A stretch of 64,000 nt of DNA, taken from positions 62,001 to 126,000 of the forward strand of contig CAYUIE010000004.1 of NCBI GenBank assembly GCA_964444665.1, given 5' to 3'. The DNA comes from CAYZTY01 sp964444665 (lineage in GTDB: Bacteria; Planctomycetota; Phycisphaerae; Sedimentisphaerales; CAYZTY01). The notes beneath the pieces are model-generated. The model ran no database searches, had not been told where the DNA came from, and saw only the letters and a program-made list of their open reading frames with translations. Positions 53,722-63,354 of the stretch are shown here, piece after piece; the stretch's first letter is position 1; each line of letters begins with the position of its first letter. The translations under genes and the position numbers were made by a program.

Positions 53722-53886
53722 GCCCACCTCCTGCGAACTTCAGACCAAGTGTTAGATACTTCAGAAAACGCCATTATATGCTATGTTAGGCTGTTTTGCA
53801 AGGAAAATCTTTTCGACGTCCGATATTAATTATGATAAACGCATTAACTTAAGGGCTGGTATGGCGGAGGCAGCAGCAGGATTGGC

Positions 53887-54996
53887 TTATTCAGCGGCAA
53901 CAGCGGCAATCAATTCCATCTCGAAGAGAAGCTCCGGACGACATACGTCCGCTATCGCAGTCATATTCGGCCAGGATAAATCCGCCCACTTATCGTGGAA
54001 GAGCTTTTCTACTTCCAGGGTTTTGCAGTATGCGATGGCCTGGACCACCTGGTCATCTCGGCAATTCATCTGCCTCAAGACTGCTCGAAGGTTCTCTATA
54101 GTTGTCTCAACCTGAGCCTGGGCGTCATCGGGATAAAGGGTCTTTCCATCGGTACCAATGGAAGCAGTACCTGAAATATAGACAGTTGTCCCGGCAGGTG
54201 TTTCGGCCCTTGAAGCGCGGGAAAACGCTGAGCCGTAATCCAGCGCCGAATTTTGATTGCCGGCGGCATCAAGATATTCGATGGGCCTGCTGGGTTCAAG
54301 AACGGCTGTAAGGTCCATTCCGCAGACCGCACTACTGTTCGGCCCAATACCTATGCCGGTACTTGCCGGCATCTTGTTGGACCTGTCTTTTGTAATAAGC
54401 CCCCGCTCGATGAAGAATTGGTTCCTGACAGCGTTGAAATCGTCATACCAGGAGAGAATATCGGCCAGCCACATCCAAGTCCGCGGCACGAGGAACATAT
54501 CAGCATTTACCTGTTTAAGAATTGATTCAGCCATTTCGAAGACAAGGCGGGCCTGTTTGACTGGCTCGGTCACGTCAGGTGCCGAAATATTTGAAAGGGT
54601 CATATACTCACCCCTGCCGGGCTGACGAAAAATTCTTCCGCAGGGCGTCTGGTCCAATCGCACTAATTCCGGCGACCGGCCTGGGCCGACGGCGTGTATC
54701 TGCACACCGGCAATTTGGCCGCTTATGCCCTCTGGGACAAGCAGCCAGCTCGGCTCAAGTCCGTCATCCAGAGAACCATACACCTCGGCCCTTATCGGAC
54801 GGGCAATTCGCAGAGCATCCTGTGTGCCGAAAACCCGTTCCTGCATCAGCCGCAGATTTTGAGCCTCTAAAGCACCCTTAATGCCGGAAAAAAGCTCCCT
54901 TGTCTGCTTTTCTACAGGCAGGTTCGGGCTCGGCTCGGCCGTTATATAAGACTCAAGAGCCTCCTTTGACCTGATTATGCGAGTATCTATATGCAC
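53887..54996 (-). CDS. Rid/chorismatase-like protein
   Basis: 369 residues, GTG start with AGGA about 6 nt upstream. The C-terminal 120 residues form a Rid (YjgF) fold: GTTVYISGTASIGTDGKTLY, then TTIENLRAVLRQM and FEMELIAAVA. The N-terminal part (ISGQIAGVQIHAVGPGRSPE, CGRIFRQPGRGEYMTLSNIS) is like FkbO/Hyg5-type chorismatases, which consist of two Rid-like halves. It could hydrolyse chorismate or a related enol-pyruvate; no partner pathway genes are nearby. The family is fairly clear; the substrate is not. Confidence 0.72.
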   Translation of the reverse strand: MHIDTRIIRSKEALESYITAEPSPNLPVEKQTRELFSGIKGALEAQNLRLMQERVFGTQDALRIARPIRAEVYGSLDDGLEPSWLLVPEGISGQIAGVQIHAVGPGRSPELVRLDQTPCGRIFRQPGRGEYMTLSNISAPDVTEPVKQARLVFEMAESILKQVNADMFLVPRTWMWLADILSWYDDFNAVRNQFFIERGLITKDRSNKMPASTGIGIGPNSSAVCGMDLTAVLEPSRPIEYLDAAGNQNSALDYGSAFSRASRAETPAGTTVYISGTASIGTDGKTLYPDDAQAQVETTIENLRAVLRQMNCRDDQVVQAIAYCKTLEVEKLFHDKWADLSWPNMTAIADVCRPELLFEMELIAAVAAE

Positions 54997-55264
54997 AAAT
55001 TCCTACTCATAAAAGTCCATTTTTATCCTCCCTTGCCGGTCCGTTGCCAGGCGGCTAAAAGGGGGCAAACATTATCTGCTCCTACTCTTGCGGGGGTACA
55101 TTTATCCCTGCGGAAGCAGAAGACAGGAATCATATCATATAATCGTTAATCTTTCAACAGGGCTGGAGAAATTTTTAAAATGTCCGTGGAACATCTAATC
55201 GCAAGCATATTTCCTTTGGCAAATGCCCTGAAATAAGTCCTGCAGCATAATCACCAACAATTGT
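54997..55264. other. Intergenic region with no recognised feature
   Basis: About 270 bp upstream of the Rid-like gene start. No gene, repeat or clear promoter recognised. Confidence 0.5.
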
Positions 55265-55480
55265 GTGATAAAAAGCGGTGATGAGGTCTTAATCACCGCT
55301 TATCAACAAACTTCGGCGGCGCAAAGCAGCGCGGATGCTCTGAGGTGCGGTTGGAGTCTGACAGGCGACTTGAACTGCGACTGCAGAGTGAATTTCAAGG
55401 ATTTGACTACTTTGGCTTGCGGCTGGTTGCAGTGTAACGAGCCGAACGACGAGAGTTGTGAAAAATCCTGGCAGCAATAA
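55265..55480 (+). pseudogene. Fragment of a LamG-dockerin protein 3' end
   Basis: An open frame of 71 codons whose last 50 residues (RCGWSLTGDLNCDCRVNFKD, then LACGWLQCNEPNDESC) align with the end of the 51649-53721 product (YGWNLPGDYNADCYVNFKD...). AYQQTSAAQSS before it recalls AHYQQGLATES at the end of the LamG domain. No signal peptide or remaining domain is present, so it is a remnant of a third family member in the opposite orientation. Confidence 0.65.
55273..55301 (-). terminator. Hairpin terminator below the haem-protein/DUF6057 array
   Basis: AAGCGGTGAT (55273-55282), 9-nt loop, ATCACCGCTT (55292-55301): a perfect 10-bp stem. On the minus strand it is followed by T's, so it can end transcription coming from 55588-57138. 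It lies inside the dockerin fragment. Confidence 0.5.
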
Positions 55481-55587
55481 TCTTGAGAAGCTAATAACGC
55501 CGGCCGGTGTCTCACAAACGCGCAATATCCCGGCTCGAAGGATAAAATACCCGATAATCCGGCTTATTGGAATTTTTTCTCAAGTTA

Positions 55588-57138
55588 CTATAGCTTCCTC
55601 CAGGGTTCCGTGTCTTCCGAGACGCCGGCTGGAGTTGCCATAGTTATAGGCATATCAACCTCGATTTTATGAGGACTGCGAGCCGCCCGGCCAAGGACTT
55701 TATGGCTGACCTTAACCGGCCCGGTAATAAGCTCAGGTACGCTGTAAGTCTTGAGGAATGAGTCATAAAATGTGGGGTCCTTCTGCGGCATTATAAACGG
55801 TTTATATGCCTTGCCGTTCTGGTCGACGTAGCTGAGGTAGGTTCTGGTAAACAAGCCGCCGCGTCTTTTACTGCTGAAGGCAATCCACCGGCTGTTACTC
55901 GACCAGCTATGCCAGGACTCGGAATACTCGCTATTTATCTCAAGCCTTCTATAATCGCCGGTCTGAAGGTCCATCACATACAGGTCGCTGCTGGGCTGAT
56001 AGACAGGAAAGCAGCCATACTTACACATACAGAAAAGAAGGAACCGGCCGTCCGGTGATACACGCGGCAGTAAAATACTCAGGCCGGTCTCGTCGGTCGA
56101 GAGAACCGTTTCGGGCTGGCCCCACTGGTCGGTTTGAATGTCATAACTAACACGTCTTAATTCATATTTGACCAGATCGTAGTCCTTTGGTGGCAGTTTA
56201 TGACGGTCTTCCCACAATATCGGTGCGCTGCAAAAATAAAGGTATTTACCATCCGGCGTCCAGGTTGGATATGACTCCAGCCTGTCCTTTTCGGACATTT
56301 CCGGGGAAGTTTTAACTTGCTTTTCCTCAATTGAATAATAAGCCATCGCTGCGTCAAGGTCGACGACATCACGAGTCTCCATCCCGGCAGTATGGAAAAA
56401 TTGCCTAACATTATTTATTGAAAAAGCTGCTAATCGCCCGCTCGGATGCCAGGAGGTATAACCGAATTTTGTCCCCACCTTCTCGACCTTGCCATCATTC
56501 ACACATATTGCCGCACTGCCATAATCACCGGTGCGAGTAGCGATAAACATAGAATCCGGACTGTTATTCAAAAAGGTGTGACAGTTGACGCAGCCGTTTT
56601 TGAAGGACCTGCCGTGCAGTATCAGCGACTCTTTATAACTCTCAAGATTTCGCTGATAGACACCGATGCTTCTCCAATAATTATATATCGGTTTGATAAG
56701 GCGGTATGCGATATGGCTGTCGATATCTTCCTTTGCAATAGTATTTTCTATTCTCGGGTATCGGCTCCATCGGCCCCGCTCATCCTTCACAAAAATATCA
56801 AAAAACAACTGCCCGCCGCGATTAGCTTTTAACAGTGACCTCCATCGGCTTACTGAAATTTTTATTTTACCGCTTCCGCTGGAAACACTGAAAGCTTTAC
56901 CGTTGGCAGAATGTATTTTGACAAGGTATTTGCTGCCCGGCTCAAGAATAATAAAATTCAAAGGAGCTATATTAGGCGGGATAACTGTGTCGGTATAATC
57001 CGGTCTGATTTTGGCATCTCGGTCGACCAGCATACAATCCTGCGGCTCCGCAGGTCCATTTCGCAGCGTAAATCCGGATACCACAATCACCAAAACAGCG
57101 AGGCAAAAAATTGTGAAATAGACAAATTGTTTTTTCAT
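55588..57138 (-). CDS. Cytochrome-c-motif TolB-like protein
   Basis: 516 residues with an N-terminal signal anchor (FVYFTIFCLAVLVIVVSGFT). One haem-binding CxxCH (GCVNCHTFLNNS, about residue 180) precedes a WD40/PD40 beta-propeller of the TolB type (GYTSWHPSGRLAAFSINN, SYPTWTPDGKYLYFCSA, LPRVSPDGRFLLFCM, SWHSWSSNSRWIAFSSKR). It is probably a periplasmic, membrane-attached protein. Its ATG overlaps the stop codon of the DUF6057-type gene at 57135 (ATGA), so it is translationally coupled to the last member of the tandem array. Confidence 0.8.
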   Translation of the reverse strand: MKKQFVYFTIFCLAVLVIVVSGFTLRNGPAEPQDCMLVDRDAKIRPDYTDTVIPPNIAPLNFIILEPGSKYLVKIHSANGKAFSVSSGSGKIKISVSRWRSLLKANRGGQLFFDIFVKDERGRWSRYPRIENTIAKEDIDSHIAYRLIKPIYNYWRSIGVYQRNLESYKESLILHGRSFKNGCVNCHTFLNNSPDSMFIATRTGDYGSAAICVNDGKVEKVGTKFGYTSWHPSGRLAAFSINNVRQFFHTAGMETRDVVDLDAAMAYYSIEEKQVKTSPEMSEKDRLESYPTWTPDGKYLYFCSAPILWEDRHKLPPKDYDLVKYELRRVSYDIQTDQWGQPETVLSTDETGLSILLPRVSPDGRFLLFCMCKYGCFPVYQPSSDLYVMDLQTGDYRRLEINSEYSESWHSWSSNSRWIAFSSKRRGGLFTRTYLSYVDQNGKAYKPFIMPQKDPTFYDSFLKTYSVPELITGPVKVSHKVLGRAARSPHKIEVDMPITMATPAGVSEDTEPWRKL

Positions 57139-59078
57139 TGTGTTACTCCTGAGACACCGAAAGTAAAGTAGAAAAAGTAAGTTCTGCCGAACCTCGGCGC
57201 CAATAATTGAAAAATAGTATTCCCATCATAACCAAACTTCTCACCGATTTCATTAATCTCGTTATATTGTTCTACTGTGTCAACGTTTATCCCCCGGTCA
57301 CGTAAATCAACGTCTTTTCGCGTCGTTCCTATATAAAGCAAAATAGCTTCCTGGTAGTGCCGGGGAATATTCTCATAGTGGAAATCATCAAGGCGGGGCA
57401 GGTTCTCGATGAACTTATCCAGTTGCCTGGTAAGCAGATAATGGGCCATCAGGTATTCAAATGCCATCTTATTGTACTTGTTTCTGCGAAGAAGCTCTTC
57501 CAACCATTCTTCCTCATTGTAATCGTTATAGACTTCATCATCGGTTATCATAATCGAACGTAACTTCTGAATTTCCTCATCAAGCTCAAGTGTCGGGTCT
57601 GCCTCAAGAATCCGCAAAAGATGCTTAGCTTCTTTTGAGTACATCAGATTTTTGCTTAGTGCCCCGAGAAAAACGCGAGCCGTTTCGGTCTGTCGTTTGA
57701 CAATGTTTATAAGCGCAAATTGCTTAAGAATAAATGGATTATCGTCGGCTCCTTCCAGAAATTCGTGAGCAATTTTCTCGGCCACGTTGACCAGCCCAAC
57801 CTCGAGACACATCTGGGCCCGCTCCATAAAGATATTATTGGCGCCACGGGCCGCGCTAAAGAGCATATCCGCTGCGCGGGGGTCCTGAGGCCAGGTAAAC
57901 ATCTGGTCACCCAATCGGTCGGTGTAATATAACGCTCTATTAACTGAGTGAGCACAAAAGGGAAAATATCGCTTAAGGGGGCCTTTTCGGGCGATAGCCA
58001 GCACATCCGGCCACATTTTCCGGCATGTAAAATAGCTAACCTGAACCACTCTCTTTACTTTCAGGTCAAATGAAATAAAAGTGCCCAGCATAGAAATAAG
58101 AATCAGCAATACCAATTGTGTAACCCACCTGAGTTTGCCACGATAAAATTGATATAAGTCTGATTCCGCGGCGGATGCTTTTTCCTTGCGGCTCCTGGGC
58201 GGACTAAAAGTGCTTACGCTTTTGACCAGCTTCCGGGCTGAGGCTACTAACATAAAAATAACGGGAACGATAACAAATAAAGCCCCTTCAAATACTCTGG
58301 CCCAATGTTCTCTTTGCTCGTTTTGTCTTACCTGGATAAAAGGGCTTGAGTACAAATATGCTTCACCAATCTCCAGCTCGAAAACATAGACGCCCAGTAC
58401 CCAGCAAACTGCAAGGCCGAGGAAAAGAAAAAGCACGCAAAAAACAGGTTCGCCTCGATTGTAAAATTCGTACAGCACAGCCAAAGCTATAAATACTAAA
58501 GCCGCACTGCCGGCAATATAATAGACGGCACCGCAGATTATCAGGAACAAAATCGCTCTCCAAGGACCGAGACTCGGCGAGAGCTTTTCATACAAAACCG
58601 AGAAAAACACCGCGAACAACACCGCCATTGCCGTGCTCAAAGGATTCTCGTATCGGCCGCATGCCATCAATATCAGAAGGGCCGGCAAATAACATATAAC
58701 TCGCCAAAGGTCATCTGCCTTAATAGCGGTTAGCGAGATGGTAAGCCGGCAAATCGCCCAGGCAACCAGTGTAATACAAAAAGCGCCCAGCCAGGAAGAA
58801 AAACATAACTGTGTGAGAAATGCGGCCAGATATTGACTCGGCCCACCGGGATAGCTAAAGCAATCCCGCAGAAAAAGCCCGCCGGTTTTGAAAAACGGGG
58901 TCTGTTGGGATATTTCGAAATAGTGGTAGACAAGCTCAGGCTCAATAACCAACCAGAGGAACAGATAAAACAAACTGAAGAACACCATAGATACTACAGG
59001 CAAGCTACTGATTTGCGGGTTGCAGCTGGACCTTTGACGAGACGGCAAGTCCGACAGATTTTTCGTTACCGGCTGCAT
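57135..59078 (-). CDS. DUF6057-type membrane protein, array member 1
   Basis: 647 residues. About ten membrane helices in the first 330 residues (VVSMVFFSLFYLFLWLVIEP, YLAAFLTQLCFSSWLGAF), then a soluble helical domain with conserved blocks DRLGDQMFTWPQD, AYLMAHYLLTRQLDKF-like, PRLDDFHYENIPRHYQEAIL and the C-terminal FGRTYFFYFTFGVSGV. I recall this as the DUF6057 family of Bacteroidota and planctomycetes; function unknown. Overlaps the haem protein by four bases. The N-terminus is more diverged than that of members 2 and 3. Confidence 0.8.
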   Translation of the reverse strand: MQPVTKNLSDLPSRQRSSCNPQISSLPVVSMVFFSLFYLFLWLVIEPELVYHYFEISQQTPFFKTGGLFLRDCFSYPGGPSQYLAAFLTQLCFSSWLGAFCITLVAWAICRLTISLTAIKADDLWRVICYLPALLILMACGRYENPLSTAMAVLFAVFFSVLYEKLSPSLGPWRAILFLIICGAVYYIAGSAALVFIALAVLYEFYNRGEPVFCVLFLFLGLAVCWVLGVYVFELEIGEAYLYSSPFIQVRQNEQREHWARVFEGALFVIVPVIFMLVASARKLVKSVSTFSPPRSRKEKASAAESDLYQFYRGKLRWVTQLVLLILISMLGTFISFDLKVKRVVQVSYFTCRKMWPDVLAIARKGPLKRYFPFCAHSVNRALYYTDRLGDQMFTWPQDPRAADMLFSAARGANNIFMERAQMCLEVGLVNVAEKIAHEFLEGADDNPFILKQFALINIVKRQTETARVFLGALSKNLMYSKEAKHLLRILEADPTLELDEEIQKLRSIMITDDEVYNDYNEEEWLEELLRRNKYNKMAFEYLMAHYLLTRQLDKFIENLPRLDDFHYENIPRHYQEAILLYIGTTRKDVDLRDRGINVDTVEQYNEINEIGEKFGYDGNTIFQLLAPRFGRTYFFYFTFGVSGVTQ

Positions 59079-59262
59079 TGGCCTGGATTCCTAAATTATG
59101 CCAGCCTGATACTTCAGAATTAATTGGATTTTAACGACGGAGATAAACTCTTGTTTAACAGATAGTTTTGCCTGCTACATTAAACAACAAAATCCATTAA
59201 AATGCAACCATTCTTCAGGCTCTTTAATAAACGAACGATTATCGTGTATACATATTAATTTT

Positions 59263-61209
59263 TTATTTCCAAACTCCTGAGATGCCAAAAGTAAAGTAGA
59301 AAAAGTAAGTCCGGCCGAATATAGGTGCCAACGCTTTCCAGGCAAGCTGCTCATTATAGCTGTACATTCCACCGATTCTGTTTAGTTCATTGTATTGCTT
59401 TACCATCTCAGGATTTATCTTTCGGCCGCCCAAATCGACGTTTTGCCGCGTCATACTCATATAAAGCACAATGGCTTCCTGATAGTGCCGAGGTATTCCT
59501 TTGTAACCGAAATCGTCAAGGCGGGGCAGGTTCTCGACGAATTTATCCAGCTGCTTTGTCAAAAGATAATGGGCCATCAGGTATTCAAAGGCCATCTTAT
59601 TGTGTTCGTTTATTCGCAGCAGTTCCTCCAACCACTTGCCTTCGTGGTAAGAGCCGTAGAGGTTATTTGTAGTCATCATAACTGAGCGCAGGTCCTGAAT
59701 ACGCTCATCACGCTCAAGCTGCGGGTCGCTTTCAAGACGATACAAAATATCTTTTGCTTCTCTGCCATACACCAGATTTTTTCTGAGGGTCTCGAGGAAA
59801 ACGCGGGCCGTTTCGGTTTGTCCTTCAACAATGTTCATCATCGCAAGCTGCTTAATAATATACGGGCTATTGTCGGCCCCTCCCAGAAACTCGTGAGCGA
59901 TTTTCTTGGCCACACCAACCAATCCCAGCTCCAAACACATTTCACTACGGTCCATAAAAACAACATTGCCGCCATGAATCTCACTAAAGACTAAATCCGC
60001 TGTGCCATAATTCTGTGGATAGGCAAACATCCGGTCACCCAACCGGTCGGTGTAATACAACGCTCGATTGACTGCGTGAGCACAAAAGGGAAAATACCGG
60101 TTCAGAGGTATTTTCTGAGCAACAGTCAGCACCTCCGGCCACATCCTGCGACAGTTAAAATAGTTTATCTGAACCGTCTTTTTCAATACCTGGTCGTGAG
60201 AAAAATTAACACCCGGCACAGCGATAAGGGCCAGAAGTATTATTTGTACAATCCATTTGAGCCTGCCGTGATAGAAATGATATAAAATTACCTTTGTAAT
60301 TGAGGATGCCTCTTTGCGACTCCGCCTGGACGGGCGAAAAATGCTCCATCTTCCACTCAGCATCCGGCCTGAGTTAACCAACAAAACAGTAACGGGAAGA
60401 ACAAAGAATAAAACCTCTTCGAATTCTCTGGCCCACTGTTCTTTTTCCAGGTTCTGTCTCGTATTAATAAAAGGGCTCGAATACACGTATACATCCCTGG
60501 CCTCAAGCTCGAAAACATAGGCACCTAAAAGCCAGCAAACTGCAAGGCCGAGGAAAATACAAAGTATGCCGAAAACAGCGTCGCGACGATTGTAAAATTC
60601 GTACAGAACGGCTAAAGCTACAAATACCAAAGCCGCACTGCCGGCAATATAATAGACAGCACCGCAGATTATTATGAAAAAAATCACCCGCGAAGCGCCA
60701 AGACGCGGCGAGAGTTTCCCATACAAAACCGAGAAAAACGCCACAATAAACACCGCCACTGCCGTGCTCATAGGGCTCTCGTATCGACCGCTTATCATCA
60801 ATATTAAAATGGCGGGCACATAACAGATAAAACGCCAGACACTGTCTGCTGTGATGGCGGTCAGCGAGGCGGTGAGCCGGTAAATCCCCCAGGCAACCAA
60901 ACTGATACACAAAGCGCCTAACCAGGAGACATAACACAATTGTGTGAGAAACGATGCTATATATTCACTCGGCCCGCCGGGATAGCTCAGGCAATCCTGT
61001 AAAAAAAGCCAGCCGGTTTTGAAAAATGGGCTCTTGCGAGCAACCTCGAAATGGTGATAAAGAAGCTCAGGCCCAATCCCGATTCTCGGGAACCACAGAA
61101 AAAGATAAAACGCTCCGAAAAACACTGCAGAGACCACGGGTAAGTTTCGACCCGACAGGCTATTTCCTGCCGTTTGCTGAGACGGGTCATCTTTCCGGAG
61201 TAGCTGCAT
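59263..61209 (-). CDS. DUF6057-type membrane protein, array member 2
   Basis: 648 residues, same layout as its neighbours: membrane half (VVSAVFFGAFYLFLWFPRIG, YIASFLTQLCYVSWLGALC), then the soluble half with DRLGDRMFAYPQN, PRLDDFGYKGIPRHYQEAIV and FGRTYFFYFTFGISGV. The start region (QLLRKDDPSQQTAGN) is nearly the same as in member 3, and both have GAGGATAAAATTAATG-like upstream sequence. No catalytic motif found. Confidence 0.8.
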   Translation of the reverse strand: MQLLRKDDPSQQTAGNSLSGRNLPVVSAVFFGAFYLFLWFPRIGIGPELLYHHFEVARKSPFFKTGWLFLQDCLSYPGGPSEYIASFLTQLCYVSWLGALCISLVAWGIYRLTASLTAITADSVWRFICYVPAILILMISGRYESPMSTAVAVFIVAFFSVLYGKLSPRLGASRVIFFIIICGAVYYIAGSAALVFVALAVLYEFYNRRDAVFGILCIFLGLAVCWLLGAYVFELEARDVYVYSSPFINTRQNLEKEQWAREFEEVLFFVLPVTVLLVNSGRMLSGRWSIFRPSRRSRKEASSITKVILYHFYHGRLKWIVQIILLALIAVPGVNFSHDQVLKKTVQINYFNCRRMWPEVLTVAQKIPLNRYFPFCAHAVNRALYYTDRLGDRMFAYPQNYGTADLVFSEIHGGNVVFMDRSEMCLELGLVGVAKKIAHEFLGGADNSPYIIKQLAMMNIVEGQTETARVFLETLRKNLVYGREAKDILYRLESDPQLERDERIQDLRSVMMTTNNLYGSYHEGKWLEELLRINEHNKMAFEYLMAHYLLTKQLDKFVENLPRLDDFGYKGIPRHYQEAIVLYMSMTRQNVDLGGRKINPEMVKQYNELNRIGGMYSYNEQLAWKALAPIFGRTYFFYFTFGISGVWK

Positions 61210-61314
61210 TAATTTTATCCTCGTACTTATGTCAGCTTAATACCTCAGCAATATTTGGATTTTACAACAATCGTTCAGAGGTTATTTTATAACAGGTACT
61301 CGTAGTAATTTTCT

Positions 61315-63249
61315 TCATCTCATCCCTGAGGCGCCGAAAGTAAAGTAGAAAAAGTAAGTACGACCAAACTCAGGCTCTAACTCCTGCCAGGCGAGTTTCT
61401 TGTTTTTGCTGAATTTTTTACGGATTTTGTTAATCTTATTGTACTGCCTTATCGTCTCAGGACTTAACTTTCGGCCGCCTAAATCAACTTTTTTCTGTGT
61501 CGTTCCCATATAAAGCACAATGGCTTCCTGATAGTGCTGAGGTATGTCTTCGTAACCGAAATCATCAAGGCGGGGCAGATTCTCAATAAACTTATCCAAT
61601 TGACTGGTCAGGAGATAACGGGCCATCAAGTATTCGAAGGCCATCTTGTTATATTTATTCCTGTCAAGAAGCTCGGTTAACCACTCGTCCTCATTGAAAG
61701 TTGCATAGACATTATCTGCAGTCAACCTAACCGAACGCAGGTACTGGATTTGCTCATCGCACTGGAGATATGGGTCGCTTTTAAGAAGCTGTAAAAGATG
61801 CCTCGCTTCCCTTCCATATATCAGATTTCTGCTAAGCGCCTTGAGAAAAACACGAGCCGTTTCGATATGTCCCTTTACAATGTTTATCAGAACAACCTGT
61901 TTAAGAATAAACGGACTATCATCGGATGCCTCCAGAAATTCATGAGCAATTTTCTCGGCCACGTTGACCAGTCCCAGCTCCAGACACATTTCAGACCGTT
62001 CCATAAGAATGACGTTAAGATGAGGGTCAAGGTTAAAAACTAAATCCGCACTACGAAAATTCTGAGGATAGGTAAACATCTGGTCACCTAATCGGCCGGT
62101 GTAATATAACGCTCGATTAACGGTATGATTACAAAAAGACGAGTATCGATTCAGAGGAATCTTCCGGGCAGTGGCCAGCACCTCCGGCCACATTCTCCAG
62201 CAGGTAAAATAGCTTATCTGAACCCCTTTTTTTGCTTCACGGTCTACTAAAAACCAAACACTCGGCACAGAAACCAGAGCCAGCAGCAATATCTGAACGA
62301 CCCACTTAAGCCTGCCATGCAGGAAATTGTACAAGGTTTTTTCTGCAATTATAGATTCCTCCGACGGACCTGGACTGGATGGGGTGGATGTACCTACAAT
62401 CCCGCCCAGCCACCGGGCAAAGCCGACTAACAGAACAATAACAGGAAGAACAACGAATAAAGCCACTTCAAGGAATCTTGTCGTACTTGCCTTTTCTATA
62501 TTCTGCTTTATCGGGTGAAAAGGACTTGAGTACAAATATGCTTCACTAATCTCCAGCTCAAAAAAATAGACGCCCAATAACCAGCAAACGGCAAGGCCGA
62601 GGAAAAGAAAAAGTATGCCGAAAACAGGTTCGCGTCGATTGTAAAATTCGTACAGCACAGCCAAAGTTACAAATACTAAAGCTGCACTGCCGGCGATATA
62701 ATAGACAACACCGCAGATTATCAGGAACAAAATTACTCTCGAAGGGACGAGACGCGGCGAGAGCTTTTCATACAAAACCGAGAAAAACGCCACGACCAAC
62801 ACCACCACTGCCGTGCTCATAGGGTTCCCGTATCGGTGGCTTATTATCAATATTAAAAGGGCGGGCAAATAACAGATAAAACGCCAGATACTGTCTGCTG
62901 TGATGGCGGTCAGCGAAACAGTGAGTCGGTAAATCGCCCAGGCAACCAGGCTGATACACAAAGCGCCTAACCAGGAAAAATAGCACAATTGTGTGAGAAA
63001 CGACGCTATATACTCGCCCGGTCCGCCGGGATAGCTCATGCAATCCTGTAAAAAAAGCCAGCCGGTTTTGAAAATTGGGCTTTTCCGGGATAACTCAAAG
63101 TAATGATAGATAAGCTTAGGCTCAATACACAACCAGAGGAAGAGATAAAACACGGTAAAAAATACGACAGAGACCACAGGTAAGTTTCGACCCGACCGGC
63201 TATTGCTTGCCTTTTGCACAGATGGGTCATCTTTCTGGAGTAGTTGCAT
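61315..63249 (-). CDS. DUF6057-type membrane protein, array member 3
   Basis: 644 residues. Membrane half (VVSVVFFTVFYLFLWLCIEP, YIASFLTQLCYFSWLGALC), soluble half (GRLGDQMFTYPQN, PRLDDFGYEDIPQHYQEAIV, FGRTYFFYFTFGASGM). It keeps the DUF6057 C-terminal hallmark. The 105-bp spacer to member 2 is very like the spacer to member 4, showing that gene and leader were duplicated together. Confidence 0.8.
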   Translation of the reverse strand: MQLLQKDDPSVQKASNSRSGRNLPVVSVVFFTVFYLFLWLCIEPKLIYHYFELSRKSPIFKTGWLFLQDCMSYPGGPGEYIASFLTQLCYFSWLGALCISLVAWAIYRLTVSLTAITADSIWRFICYLPALLILIISHRYGNPMSTAVVVLVVAFFSVLYEKLSPRLVPSRVILFLIICGVVYYIAGSAALVFVTLAVLYEFYNRREPVFGILFLFLGLAVCWLLGVYFFELEISEAYLYSSPFHPIKQNIEKASTTRFLEVALFVVLPVIVLLVGFARWLGGIVGTSTPSSPGPSEESIIAEKTLYNFLHGRLKWVVQILLLALVSVPSVWFLVDREAKKGVQISYFTCWRMWPEVLATARKIPLNRYSSFCNHTVNRALYYTGRLGDQMFTYPQNFRSADLVFNLDPHLNVILMERSEMCLELGLVNVAEKIAHEFLEASDDSPFILKQVVLINIVKGHIETARVFLKALSRNLIYGREARHLLQLLKSDPYLQCDEQIQYLRSVRLTADNVYATFNEDEWLTELLDRNKYNKMAFEYLMARYLLTSQLDKFIENLPRLDDFGYEDIPQHYQEAIVLYMGTTQKKVDLGGRKLSPETIRQYNKINKIRKKFSKNKKLAWQELEPEFGRTYFFYFTFGASGMR

Positions 63250-63354
63250 TAATTTTATCCTTGTACTTATGTCAGCTTAATACCTCGGCACTACTTGAAT
63301 TTTACAACAACCTTTCAGATATTATTGTATAACAGTTAATCACAGTAATTTTCT

